Source: Rhizobium mesosinicum (GTDB lineage: Bacteria > Pseudomonadota > Alphaproteobacteria > Rhizobiales > Rhizobiaceae). Taken from it: 45,566 bases of DNA. The DNA lies in the NCBI RefSeq assembly GCF_019511345.1, contig NZ_JAEUAK010000019.1, positions 1-45,566 on the forward strand, read 5' to 3'. Below the pieces are notes generated by a model that worked only from the letters and a program-made list of their open reading frames with translations, searched no databases and was not told the origin of the DNA. Positions 24,389 through 32,978 of this stretch are shown here, piece by piece; within the stretch, counting starts at the first letter, position 1, and every line of letters begins with the position of its first letter. The translations under genes were made by a program, and so were the position numbers.

Positions 24389-26176
24389 TCAGAAGGTTTC
24401 CAGGACGGGGCTTTCCAGCACTTTGCCGGTTACGACGTCGGCAATGCCTCGATCGGTCTGGTGCGGACCGACATTGCAGGCAAGCGTCGCACCGAAGCAG
24501 GCCTTGAAGACCAGATAGGGCGGTTTCCAGTCGACGATTTTCTCCATCGCCTTGCGGATGCCGGTGAAGCCGTTGGCGGTTTCCTGCAGGGAAGCATCTG
24601 TCACAAGGCCGGAGAACGGCAGGGGCAGAAGGACTTCGACGTGCCCGTCCTTTGCTACGGCCATGCCGCCGCCGACTTCGATAACGGCATTTGCTGCAAG
24701 CGCCATGTCTCGTGCGTTTCCGCCGATAACCGTGAGGTTGTGGCTGTCATGTGAGACGGTAGTGCAGAAGGCACCGCGCCACTGACCCCAGCCGGTCAGG
24801 AAGCCTACACGCGGCCTGCCATCCATCAGCCCGTGACGATGCGCGACTGCAATCATGGCGCTGCCGGTTGGCGGCACGACGACGCCGTCGCGAATATCTG
24901 CTTCAGCTTCGCCCCATTGGGTAAAGCGCGGGCGGTCGATCGTCGCGAGGCGCGCTTTCGTACCGTTAGCGGGAATACGGAAATCATCGTCGGCGAGCGC
25001 TGTGAGCTTGACCGATTGCATCAGCGGACCGGCATCGAGCGGCTGGATGGAATCCTTAACCGCGCCATTTTCGGCAACAAGGCGGCCGTTGGCGATGACG
25101 GCGCGCGCCCTGAATTCACTTATATCCTCAAACAGCACGAGATCGGCGCGGCGGCCGGGGGCGATGAGGCCAAGGTCGGAGCGCCTCAGGCGCTGTGCGG
25201 CATTGAAAGTTGCCGCGCTCAGCGCCCATTCCGGGCGCATGCCGTAGCGCACGAGACGGCGCACTACATCGTCGAGGCCGCCATTCTCGTAGAGTTCATC
25301 CGGGAAGACGTCGTCGGTGCAGAGCGTGACGGTCGGCGGGAGATGACCGATGCTATCAAGCGCATCGGCGAATTCCTTCAATAGATGGTCGTGCGAGCCT
25401 CGCAGTTCGATCGTCATTCCGGCTGCGAGCTTCTGCAGAAGGTCGGCGCCGGAGGTGAGCTCATGATCAGAGGTCACACCGGCGGCCATAAAGGCATTGA
25501 GATCGGCGCCTTCCAAGCCACGGGCATGGCCGCAGACGAGTTTGCCTGAGGCCAGGCCGGCATTGACGATGTCAGTCATGCGTGGGTCGCCGTCGATGAC
25601 GCCGCGCATGTTCATGACTTCCGCGACGCCACCGATTGTGGGCGAGCGCAGCAGTTCGGCAATGACGCCAGCATCGAAATCGGCACCGGCGACTTCCAAG
25701 CCAGGGGCGGAGGGAACACAGGAGGGAGCAAGCAGGATTACGCGCAGCGGCAGATTGCGCGAGGCTTCGATTGCCCAGCGCACGCCGTCGAGACCATGAA
25801 CATTGCCGAATTCATGCGGATCCCAGACGATCGTCGTCACGCCCCGCGGCAGAACGGCCTCGGCATATTCGGCCGGCGTGACCATCGAGCTTTCGATATG
25901 CATATGCGTATCGATCAGGCCCGGGGAAATGATGCTGCCGGCCGCGTCGATCACTGTTGCAGCATCGCTGCGGCTCGCCGGGGCGTGTACGCTCGCGATC
26001 AGGGCGCCGACGAGGCCGATATCGGCCTCGCGGATCAGGCCGGTCACGGCGTCGAGGATACGGCCGCCGGTAACAAGCACATCGAAAGGGCCACTACCGC
26101 GCGCCGCAGCCACGGCGCGGGCGCGTAAGGCCGGTTCATTGAGATCGGCGGGTTCCTGTCGCGGTGTGGCGGTCAT
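24389..26176 (-). CDS. ade: Adenine deaminase
   Basis: Converts adenine to hypoxanthine and ammonia; amidohydrolase superfamily, binuclear metal. LIDTHMHIESSM carries the HxH metal pair. DPHEFGNVHG, ELTSGAD, LCTDDVFPDEL and the C-terminal GGNARDMALAANA block are typical of bacterial Ade. Length is 595 aa. It is the last gene of the minus-strand operon, overlapping the nucleoside hydrolase by ATGA, and lies tail-to-tail (6 bp) with the M20 gene. Its place after a nucleoside hydrolase makes a two-step path adenosine to adenine to hypoxanthine. Confidence 0.95.
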   Translation of the reverse strand: MTATPRQEPADLNEPALRARAVAAARGSGPFDVLVTGGRILDAVTGLIREADIGLVGALIASVHAPASRSDAATVIDAAGSIISPGLIDTHMHIESSMVTPAEYAEAVLPRGVTTIVWDPHEFGNVHGLDGVRWAIEASRNLPLRVILLAPSCVPSAPGLEVAGADFDAGVIAELLRSPTIGGVAEVMNMRGVIDGDPRMTDIVNAGLASGKLVCGHARGLEGADLNAFMAAGVTSDHELTSGADLLQKLAAGMTIELRGSHDHLLKEFADALDSIGHLPPTVTLCTDDVFPDELYENGGLDDVVRRLVRYGMRPEWALSAATFNAAQRLRRSDLGLIAPGRRADLVLFEDISEFRARAVIANGRLVAENGAVKDSIQPLDAGPLMQSVKLTALADDDFRIPANGTKARLATIDRPRFTQWGEAEADIRDGVVVPPTGSAMIAVAHRHGLMDGRPRVGFLTGWGQWRGAFCTTVSHDSHNLTVIGGNARDMALAANAVIEVGGGMAVAKDGHVEVLLPLPFSGLVTDASLQETANGFTGIRKAMEKIVDWKPPYLVFKACFGATLACNVGPHQTDRGIADVVTGKVLESPVLETF

Positions 26177-27093
26177 TTACGGGCCTCATTAACCAAGGCG
26201 GCGAGAATGATGACACGCGCCATATCGGCATCGATGTCAGCGGCGAACTGTGCATTGAACGTTGCATGGGTGGTACGGGTTTCGACGACCGTGCGCCCGC
26301 GCGTATGCTGCCCCTGCAATTCCACGTCGATGCGGGCAGGGCGGAAGCTCACCACCTGCGGAGCGACGAAGGCGACGGCAGCCGAGGGATCATAGATCGC
26401 CATCGAAGGACGGCCGCGGCTGGTGCCGATGCGGATATAACCGGCGAACATGTCGGCAATCAGTTCGGCATTGGCACCGCCGGCAGCGCGGACTGGATCG
26501 GCATCCTCGGGCTTTGCGAGAACCTTGCGGCAGAGATCGAGATCGACCATGCGCAGTGGCAACTTGTGTGCGATGACGATCGCCAGCGCTTCGGGGTCGG
26601 CAAGTGCGTTGAACTCCGCGGAGGCCGTATGATTGCCGGAGGTGACACCGCCGCCCATCCAGACGAGCTCGGTGATGCGGGCGGAGAGATCGGGCCGGGC
26701 AAGCACGAGTGCGGCGATATTCGTCAATGGTCCAAGCGCCAGAATGCGGTGCGGGCCTTCCAGTTCCAGCCAGCGGCAAAGCGCGACGAAGGCATCGCTA
26801 TCCGGCAGGATCGGGGCAGGCGGTAGCCGTCTACCGGTCGTCGGAATGCCGCTTTCGCCGAGGATCGCCTGCGCCGTCTCAAGTTTGCCGAGCACGGGCA
26901 TGTCGCGGCCGGTGTGAATCGAAAATTTCCAGCCGAAGGCCTTGGCGGCACCAGCCGCATTGGTGCGCACCCGCGGTAGCGGCGCATTGCCGAAGACCAG
27001 CGAGACGCCGTCGATATCGAGTTCGGCGTTCGTCACCACCATGATGGCGGCGATATCGTCGAAACCCATATCCGTGTCGATCCAGACACCCAT
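26173..27093 (-). CDS. Nucleoside hydrolase, IUNH family
   Basis: Cleaves the N-glycosidic bond of ribonucleosides to base and ribose. The calcium/ribose site reads DTDMGFDDIAAI at residues 6-17 (family DxDxxxDD). ILALGPLTNIA and WMGGG are conserved, and the late ligand Asp sits in IYDPSAAVAF. Length is 306 aa. It overlaps ade by 4 bp and follows the ABC ATPase by 4 bp. The adjacent adenine deaminase argues for a purine-type (adenosine/inosine) substrate. Confidence 0.93.
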   Translation of the reverse strand: MGVWIDTDMGFDDIAAIMVVTNAELDIDGVSLVFGNAPLPRVRTNAAGAAKAFGWKFSIHTGRDMPVLGKLETAQAILGESGIPTTGRRLPPAPILPDSDAFVALCRWLELEGPHRILALGPLTNIAALVLARPDLSARITELVWMGGGVTSGNHTASAEFNALADPEALAIVIAHKLPLRMVDLDLCRKVLAKPEDADPVRAAGGANAELIADMFAGYIRIGTSRGRPSMAIYDPSAAVAFVAPQVVSFRPARIDVELQGQHTRGRTVVETRTTHATFNAQFAADIDADMARVIILAALVNEARK

Positions 27094-27097
27094 GATC

Positions 27098-28123
27098 TCA
27101 CCCGAAACGCTTTAGGCTTGCGGAAACTGCGACCGGCAAATCGAAGGCGATCGTACTGCCGAGCTTGTGCTGTGGCAGGGCGGCGTCGACTTCCGCCTTG
27201 ATAGGGCCAAGCGCGCTGTCCAGCAGATACTCGCGGCTGTTGCCGGCAAAAGACGTGCCGCGCACTGTGCCTTGGAAAGGGCCAGAACCAAGGATCACCG
27301 CACGCGGCCGCCAGGCCAGGCCCGCCGCATCGTCAGGCGCTGCGGCGGAAAGCGCGACAGGGCCGTTCGGCGTCGCGAGTTTTCCGTCCTTCAGCGCAAA
27401 GATGTTTTCGAAGCCGACGAAATCGGCGACGAAGGAAGAAACAGGCTTGTTGTAGATGTCCTCGGGCGTGCCGATTTGCTCGATGCCGCCGTTCAGCATG
27501 ACGATGATGCGGTCAGCAAGCGCAAGCGCTTCCGCCTGGTCGTGGGTGACGAAGATCATCGTTACGCCAGTTTCCTTCTGGACGCGTTGAAGCTCGGCAC
27601 GCATTTCAAGGCGAAGGCGGGCGTCGAGGTTGGAAAGCGGCTCGTCGAGCAACAGCACTTTCGGCTCCATGACCATGGAGCGGGCGAGCGCCACGCGCTG
27701 CTGCTGGCCGCCCGAGAGTTCGCCCGGCTTGCGGCCGGAAAATTTCGCAAGGCCGACGGACTTGAGGCCGGCATTGACCTTGCCGTCCAGATCCTGGCCG
27801 CGAAGACGCTTCAGGCGCAGACCGAAGGCGACGTTTTCATAGACGGTCAGATGCGGGAAAAGCGCGTAGGACTGGAAAACCAGGCCGACGGCGCGCCTGT
27901 TGGCGGAGACGCGGGTGATCTCGGCGCCATCGAGATTGATGCGGCCGGAAGCAGGGTTCAGCAGGCCGGCAATGGCGCGCATGGTCGTCGTCTTGCCGCA
28001 GCCGGAGGGACCGAGAAGGGCCACCAGCTCGCCTTTGGCAATCGACAGGTCGAGGTCCTTCACTGCGACCGTATCGCCATAGGCGAGCGTCAGTTTGTCG
28101 AGTTGAAGGTAGGCATCAGACAT
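27098..28123 (-). CDS. ABC transporter ATP-binding protein (PotA/FbpC type)
   Basis: The real start is MSDAYLQLDKLTLAYGD at 28123; an apparent longer frame only shadows the permease gene. Walker A GPSGCGKTTT, signature LSGGQQQR, Walker B VLLLDEPLSNLD and the switch His (FVTHDQAEAL) are all intact. A C-terminal TOBE-like domain of about 100 residues follows. At 341 aa it matches ATPases of the spermidine/putrescine-iron-thiamine importer class. It overlaps the upstream permease by 8 bp, so translation is coupled. Confidence 0.93.
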   Translation of the reverse strand: MSDAYLQLDKLTLAYGDTVAVKDLDLSIAKGELVALLGPSGCGKTTTMRAIAGLLNPASGRINLDGAEITRVSANRRAVGLVFQSYALFPHLTVYENVAFGLRLKRLRGQDLDGKVNAGLKSVGLAKFSGRKPGELSGGQQQRVALARSMVMEPKVLLLDEPLSNLDARLRLEMRAELQRVQKETGVTMIFVTHDQAEALALADRIIVMLNGGIEQIGTPEDIYNKPVSSFVADFVGFENIFALKDGKLATPNGPVALSAAAPDDAAGLAWRPRAVILGSGPFQGTVRGTSFAGNSREYLLDSALGPIKAEVDAALPQHKLGSTIAFDLPVAVSASLKRFG

Positions 28124-28895
28124 AGCGAGAGAATCCCAGGAAGCGTTCGGCGAGGAAAACGATGCCGATCGAAAGGAAGGCGAGCAGCGCCGAGAGCGCG
28201 GCAACGGACGGGTCGTAGGTGGTCTCCATATAGCCCAGCATGTCGATAGGCAGCGTGCGGACGCCAGGGCCGGAGAGGAAGAGCGAGACCGGAACCTGAT
28301 TGAAGCTGGTGACGAAGCCGAGGATGAAGGCGGCGAGAATGCCGCCGCGGATATTCGGCATGACCACGCGGAAGAAGGCGCCGAGCCGCGAGGAACCGAG
28401 CAATACGGCAGCTTCCTCGATATCTGAGCGCAGGTTGCCAAGGCTTGCGGACACAACACGCACCGCATAGGGCAGCACCAGAGCCGTATGGGCAAAGAAC
28501 AGCGCCAATGTGATGTTGAAGCCGAAAGGTACGACCAGGTAACGCAGCAGCGCCAGACCGACGATGATGCCGGGCACAATGATCGGCAGCGAGACGATGG
28601 TTCTTACCGTCTCTGCGCCCGGCAGACGGTAGCGCGACAGGGCATAGGCGGCGGGGATGCCGAGGATGAGGGCTGCAAGCGTGCCGAAGACCGCCAGAAA
28701 CATCGACATGGCAAAGCTGTCGCGGAAACTGTCGATGGTGAAGACCTTGGCCACCCAGCGCAGCGACAGGCCCTGCGGCGGGAAGGCCAGCGTATCGCCC
28801 GCCGAAAGCGAAGCGGCGATGATGATCAGGAAGGGGCCAATCAAGAAGACCAGCAGCAGGAAGAGCACGACGGGTGAGAGGAGACGGACGCTCAT
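28116..28895 (-). CDS. ABC transporter permease (PotC type)
   Basis: A 259-aa inner-membrane protein with six helices. The ATPase-contact EAA loop is visible as SLGNLRSDIEEAAVLLGSSR. It belongs to the second-permease group of polyamine/iron-type importers. It overlaps the upstream permease by ATGA and the downstream ATPase by 8 bp. Confidence 0.92.
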   Translation of the reverse strand: MSVRLLSPVVLFLLLVFLIGPFLIIIAASLSAGDTLAFPPQGLSLRWVAKVFTIDSFRDSFAMSMFLAVFGTLAALILGIPAAYALSRYRLPGAETVRTIVSLPIIVPGIIVGLALLRYLVVPFGFNITLALFFAHTALVLPYAVRVVSASLGNLRSDIEEAAVLLGSSRLGAFFRVVMPNIRGGILAAFILGFVTSFNQVPVSLFLSGPGVRTLPIDMLGYMETTYDPSVAALSALLAFLSIGIVFLAERFLGFSRYV

Positions 28896-29719
28896 CGGCC
28901 GTTCCTTGCAGTGGCAAGACGCTTCAGCAGGATATTGGCGGCAAAGCTCATCACGATCAGGATGAAGGCGATGACACTCGCCGAGATGAAATTATTGGCG
29001 ACGGAGACCTGCTGATACAGCAGCGTTTCCAGCATCAGCACTTTGGAGCCGCCGAGGATGGCCGGCGTGATATAGGCCGTCAGCGAGCCGGTGAAGACCA
29101 GAGTGCCGCCGACGACGAGACCTTCCTTGGTGAGCGGCAGGATAACTTTCCAGAAGACCTGGAACCAGTTGGCGCCGAGAACACGGGCGGCGGGAATGGC
29201 ATCCTTCGGCATATTCTCGAGCGCGCTGATCAGCGACAGGATCATCAGCGGCAGGAAAAGCTGCAGCAGGCCGATGAAGACGGCGGTTTCGGTGAAGAGC
29301 AGGCGCAGCGGCCCCGGACTGAGCCCGAGGCCGGTGATCGCTTCATTGACGATTCCGGTGCGGCCGAGAATAACAATCCAGGCATAGGTGCGCGCGACGG
29401 GCGAAATCATCAGCGGCAGGGTGATGAGGCCGATCATGCGCCCCTTGCCCTTCGGAGGAAGATTGACGATCGCAAAGGCGGCGGCATAGCCGATAATGGC
29501 CGACACCGCAGTCACTTCCAGGCCGAGCCGGAAGGTGCGGAAGAAGACCGCGCGGTTCAGTGTCTGCGAGAAGAAATCCGTATAGGCGGCAAGCGTCCAG
29601 GTTCCACCACTGCGAAAACCCTCCGTAAGCAGGATCGCGACGGGCAGCAGGAAGACCACGGTGGCGAAGATCGCTGCCGGCAGGGTAAGCGCCAGGGCTT
29701 CTGCGCGGTTCTGAAACAT
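28892..29719 (-). CDS. ABC transporter permease (PotB type)
   Basis: A 275-aa permease with six helices and an EAA loop (SALENMPKDAIPAARVLGAN). It is the first permease of the importer, starting 63 bp after the binding-protein gene and separated from it by a hairpin. AAAGG lies eight bases upstream of the ATG at 29719. Confidence 0.92.
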   Translation of the reverse strand: MFQNRAEALALTLPAAIFATVVFLLPVAILLTEGFRSGGTWTLAAYTDFFSQTLNRAVFFRTFRLGLEVTAVSAIIGYAAAFAIVNLPPKGKGRMIGLITLPLMISPVARTYAWIVILGRTGIVNEAITGLGLSPGPLRLLFTETAVFIGLLQLFLPLMILSLISALENMPKDAIPAARVLGANWFQVFWKVILPLTKEGLVVGGTLVFTGSLTAYITPAILGGSKVLMLETLLYQQVSVANNFISASVIAFILIVMSFAANILLKRLATARNGR

Positions 29720-29746
29720 GAGACGCCTTTCGAGCAGGGAGGGTCA

Positions 29747-29766
29747 GTCCCGGTCGGTGCCGGGAC
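29747..29766 (-). terminator. Intercistronic hairpin between binding protein and permeases
   Basis: GTCCCGG (29747-29753) and CCGGGAC (29760-29766), loop of six, with no T-run in the transcribed direction. It lies just after the binding-protein stop, the usual place for a structure that stabilises the receptor message and lowers permease expression. It parallels the tctC-tctB hairpin. Confidence 0.5.
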
Positions 29767-29782
29767 CGATTTTAGACGTAGC

Positions 29783-30805
29783 TTATTGGCCGACCTTTTC
29801 GTTCCATTCCTTCAGCCAGCTGCTGCGGTTGTCGAGGGCGGCTGCGGACGGGATCAGTTTCAGGCTCTTGGCAGTATCTTCGCCATAGGTGATGTTGTTG
29901 GCGACCTTATCGGAAACCTTGACCTCCTTGTTGGCAGGGCTGTCGATCATTTTCTCTGCGAGCTTGGTCTGGACCTCGGTCGAGAGCCAGAAATCCATGA
30001 ACTGCAGAGCAAGGTCCTGGTTCTTCGAACCCTTGGTCAGAATTAAGACGTTCATGCCGCCGGTCTGGCCTTCCTTCGGCGTTGCCCAGGCAACGGGAAG
30101 GTCGAGCTTGGTGAAGCCTGCCCAGGAGAAACGACCGATAGGAGCGGCCCAGATTTCTTCCTGCTGCATGAGCTGCACGAGCTGGGAAGACTTTTCGTAG
30201 AAGGTGACGATCTCGTCCTTCTTTTCGCCAAGCGCTTCGATCGGTGCCTTGAGATCAGGCGTGTCCTTGCCGAGTGCGAGGCCGAGCATGTAGAGCGCCG
30301 GTGGCCCCTGGTTGGTCGTGACGTTCGGGAAGGCAACGTGACCGACATATTCGGGCTTCAAGAGATCGGCCCAGGACTCGATCTTCATCTTGTCTGAGCG
30401 GTAGGCAATCGAGGTGGCGTAAAAGGTGTAGCCGACACTCATGCCGTCGCCGTTCGGATCCTTGGCGATATCATAGAGCTTGGAGAAATTTCCGAGCTTG
30501 GACGTATCGATCTTGTCGACCAGGCCGGCGCGGGAAGCGGCAAGGCCGTCAGCCATGGAGACGGCGGCGAGATCGACCACCGGATTGGCTTTGTTGGCCT
30601 CCATCTTGGCGATACGTTCTACGCTGTTGCCGGTTTCAACAACAAGCTTGCAGCCGCACTTGGCTTCGAAAGGATCGTACACGATCGTCTTGTAGTCATC
30701 CTGCGCGAAGGCGTAGACGGAAACGGTCAATGTCCGCTCCTGCGCAGCGGCACCAAGCGGGAACAGGGCGGCCAGCGCCACCGATGCAATCAGGGCTTTC
30801 TTCAT
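29783..30805 (-). CDS. ABC transporter periplasmic binding protein (PotD-like)
   Basis: Signal peptide MKKALIASVALAALFPLGAAA, then QERTLTVSVYAFAQDDYKTI; mature length is about 319 residues with the two-lobe fold of polyamine/iron/thiamine-type receptors. A CGC motif (AKCGCKLVVE) near mature residue 30 could form a disulfide. The upstream lacI gene overlaps its ATG by 4 bp, so the receptor is translated behind its own regulator. Linked nucleoside hydrolase and adenine deaminase suggest a nucleoside or nucleobase ligand rather than a polyamine. Confidence 0.9.
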   Translation of the reverse strand: MKKALIASVALAALFPLGAAAQERTLTVSVYAFAQDDYKTIVYDPFEAKCGCKLVVETGNSVERIAKMEANKANPVVDLAAVSMADGLAASRAGLVDKIDTSKLGNFSKLYDIAKDPNGDGMSVGYTFYATSIAYRSDKMKIESWADLLKPEYVGHVAFPNVTTNQGPPALYMLGLALGKDTPDLKAPIEALGEKKDEIVTFYEKSSQLVQLMQQEEIWAAPIGRFSWAGFTKLDLPVAWATPKEGQTGGMNVLILTKGSKNQDLALQFMDFWLSTEVQTKLAEKMIDSPANKEVKVSDKVANNITYGEDTAKSLKLIPSAAALDNRSSWLKEWNEKVGQ

Positions 30806-31851
30806 TCTACAAGTTCTCCATCTCTGAGGTTTTTGGTTGCCGGCTTCATGAGCCCGGATGACTGGCGGATGATCAGCTGCATGGGCACACGTTCGGTGTG
30901 CGCCGTAACCAGAACGCCCTCCCGTGTGCCGCTTTCGTTTATTCTCTCGACCAGCGCCGAGACGGCGATTTCGGCAATGGTATCCATGTCCATCCTCACC
31001 GTCGTCAGCGACGGCGTAACGACAGGCGACCAGATGAGATCATCGAAGCCGGTGACGCTGACATCGGCGGGCACGCTGATGCCGTCCTGCTGCAGTTCAG
31101 TCAGCGCGCGCAGAGCCTGCAGGTCGGAAAGGGCCGCAAAGGCCGTGAAGCCCTGACGCGCCTTTTCCTCAAGCCCCAGCCGGCAGCCGGCGCCTGTCTC
31201 GTGCTCCAACCGCTCGATCCAGAGCGTCTCGGAGCGCATCCCGGGCTGCAGGCCGGCCCTGATGCCGCCGGCTCGGTCATTCTGGACGTTAGACTCGCGA
31301 TTATTGCCGATAATGAGGATCTGCTTATGGCCAAGGCTCGCAAGGTGGGCGGCGATCTCCTTGCCACCCTGCCAGTGATCGGCGGCGACCGTATTGCCGG
31401 GCGTGGAGGCGGTATCGATGACTGCGACCGGGCAGCTTGCGCCGGAAATGCGGGTGGCACGGCGCGGCACGATCACCATGCCGTCGACGCCACGCTCCAC
31501 CAGCCGGTTGATCGCTTCGGTCTGCGCCGTGATATCGCCGCGGGAGTCGGCGATCAGCACGCCATAGCCTGCTGCGGATGCGGCATATTCGATGGCCTGA
31601 GCGATCTTCGGAAAGAGCGGATTGGCAATGTCAGGCAGGACAAGGCCGAGCACGCCGCTGCGGCCAGTGCGAAGAGCCCGGCCGGCCTGGCTCGGCACGT
31701 AGCCGAGTTCAGCAGCATGTGCGCGAATTCTTTCGATCAGGGCGTCGGATACCCGGCCCTTGCCGGAGAGGGCGTTGGAGACCGTGGCAACGGAGACGCC
31801 GAGCGACGTCGCTATCCTGCTGAGATTGGGTCCCGGGCGTTGTGAAGCCAT
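30802..31851 (-). CDS. LacI-family transcriptional repressor
   Basis: HTH SRIATSLGVSVATVSNALSG (residues 11-30), hinge helix YVPSQAGRALRTGRSG, and a periplasmic-binding-like effector domain with DIANPLFPKIAQAIE and VTGFDDLIWSP. From ATG 31851 it is 349 aa. A TTG at 31920 with AGGAG close by would add 23 residues and is the alternative start. It is the first gene of the operon and overlaps the binding-protein gene by ATGA. A 16-bp palindrome of LacI type lies at 31867-31882, so it probably represses its own operon until a purine compound is present. Confidence 0.9.
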   Translation of the reverse strand: MASQRPGPNLSRIATSLGVSVATVSNALSGKGRVSDALIERIRAHAAELGYVPSQAGRALRTGRSGVLGLVLPDIANPLFPKIAQAIEYAASAAGYGVLIADSRGDITAQTEAINRLVERGVDGMVIVPRRATRISGASCPVAVIDTASTPGNTVAADHWQGGKEIAAHLASLGHKQILIIGNNRESNVQNDRAGGIRAGLQPGMRSETLWIERLEHETGAGCRLGLEEKARQGFTAFAALSDLQALRALTELQQDGISVPADVSVTGFDDLIWSPVVTPSLTTVRMDMDTIAEIAVSALVERINESGTREGVLVTAHTERVPMQLIIRQSSGLMKPATKNLRDGELVE

Positions 31852-31866
31852 TATTTGAGGCGCCGC

Positions 31867-31882
31867 GCTTAATCGTTTAATC
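31867..31882. promoter_or_regulatory. LacI-type operator of the nucleoside operon
   Basis: GCTTAATCGTTTAATC is a CG-centred palindrome (G-N-TTAA-N-CG-N-TTAA-N-C), matching the LacI-family half-site logic AANCGNTT. It ends 16 bp before the lacI ATG. Autoregulation is inferred. Confidence 0.6.
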
Positions 31883-32423
31883 AATTGCATAGCGTAGCGA
31901 TTACGGCTTGTCGAATCCAAATTTCTCCTATGCGCATATATCTATCCCGGCAGATATTCACGCAAAGAAGCTTCTCGCCAGCCACGTTAAACTCGGTGAC
32001 GTCCGTCACCCATTTCTGATTGATCGCCTGTGCGGTGAACTGCCGCTTGATGAGATCGGGGGCGGTGCGCCCGACGCTGCCCTTGTAGGAGCGGTATTGC
32101 TTCGGCCGCACCAGCGATTTCAATCCCATCTTGACCATCAGGTGCTGGACCGTCTTGTGATTGACCGCCTGTCCGAGCTGGCGGATCGCCGCCGTCACGC
32201 GCCGATAGCCATAACGGCCCTTGTGAGCGTCAAAGATGGCCTGGATCCGGTTTTTCAGTTCAGCATGCTTGTCGCAAAGCGCCGACATCTTTTGCCGATA
32301 ATAGAACGTGCTGCGGGAAAGGCCCGAAAGCTTCAGCAACCCGTCAAGCGGATAGAACGGCCTTAACGCTTGGACGACTTGCGCTTTTGAGCGCTGGTTG
32401 TTTCCCGCGTTAAGGCCTCCCAT
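31881..32423 (-). pseudogene. IS3-family transposase OrfB, 3' truncated
   Basis: The frame starts at ATG 32423 and shows the HTH_21 region (RGYRRVTAAIRQLGQ-like block) and the start of the DDE integrase core, WVTDVTEFNVAGEKL, with the first catalytic Asp. Homology stops there. The remaining 30 or so codons (from about 31967 down) read host sequence, so the second Asp and the Glu are missing. It cannot be an active transposase. Confidence 0.85.
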
Positions 32424-32896
32424 TTTTTTAAGAAGGCGTTCTCCATCCGCAAATAGCTCAGTTCGGCAAGCAACTCTTCGCGGCTCTTTTTATCATCGCT
32501 ACGTGAAGCGTCCGGTTCTTTGGGCCCTGGCGGCTCGGGTATTGATCGGGGCCTTCCTTTGCGGCGCGGGCTCAGGGCGTCGATCCCGCCCCGCTCATAA
32601 TGTTTTTCCCAATCCGAAAGGCAACTCTTATTGCGGATGTTGAACAGCGCCGCCGTCTGGCGATACGACAGCCCATCCTCCCACATCCGCTGGAGAACCG
32701 ATAGCTTGAATGCTGCATCGTAGTGGCTGAACTTCTTCGCAAGCCCCACAGCCCCGTGCGCCTCGTAGCTTGCGACCCATTTGCGAACCGTCGAATGGTC
32801 CACTCCGAAATGCGCGCCCACTTCCCGAGCGCTACGCTCGCCCTTTCGGTAAAACTCCACAACAGAAAGCTTAAAAGCCACGCTGTGTTTGGACAT
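32363..32896 (-). CDS. IS3-family transposase OrfA
   Basis: A 177-aa DNA-binding subunit with two helix-turn-helix units (SAREVGAHFGVDHSTVRKWV and SYRQTAALFNIRNKSCLSDW) and a C-terminal coiled coil (ELLAELSYLRMENAFLKK). Start at MSKHSVAFKLSVVEFY, 32896, with a G-rich SD. It overlaps OrfB by 61 bp around an A7 slip site. Because OrfB is truncated, only OrfA can be made in full; it may still act as an inhibitor of related elements. Confidence 0.88.
   Translation of the reverse strand: MSKHSVAFKLSVVEFYRKGERSAREVGAHFGVDHSTVRKWVASYEAHGAVGLAKKFSHYDAAFKLSVLQRMWEDGLSYRQTAALFNIRNKSCLSDWEKHYERGGIDALSPRRKGRPRSIPEPPGPKEPDASRSDDKKSREELLAELSYLRMENAFLKKWEALTRETTSAQKRKSSKR
32423..32429 (-). other. Programmed -1 frameshift site of the IS element
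   Basis: On the minus strand TTA-AAA-AAA-TGG provides the A-AAA-AAA heptamer in the zero phase of OrfA. A -1 slip leads into ATG-GGA, the start of the OrfB frame. This is the standard slippery heptamer of IS3-family OrfAB fusion. Confidence 0.7.
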
Positions 32897-32978
32897 GCAA
32901 AACCCCCGAAGGTGGATGTCCAACTTTCGGGGGGCAGTTCAAAACCGCAGGGCTTCGAAATAACGCTATGCTAGGATC

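Larger units (their letters stand above)
31965..32941 (-). mobile_element. Truncated IS3-family (IS150-like) element
   Basis: The left tip on the minus strand, TGAACTGCCCCCCGAAAGTT, starts at 32941 and has the TG-start common to IS3-group ends. OrfA is complete; OrfB is cut near 31965-31970 and no matching right end is present. About 0.3-0.4 kb is missing compared with a normal 1.3-kb element. Loss of the right end beside the lacI promoter indicates an adjacent deletion after insertion. Confidence 0.8.

Noticed and set aside
28124..28579. N-terminal extension of the ABC ATPase
   Set aside because: The Ser/Arg/Pro-rich translation is the shadow of the permease gene; a normal ATPase start exists at 28123.
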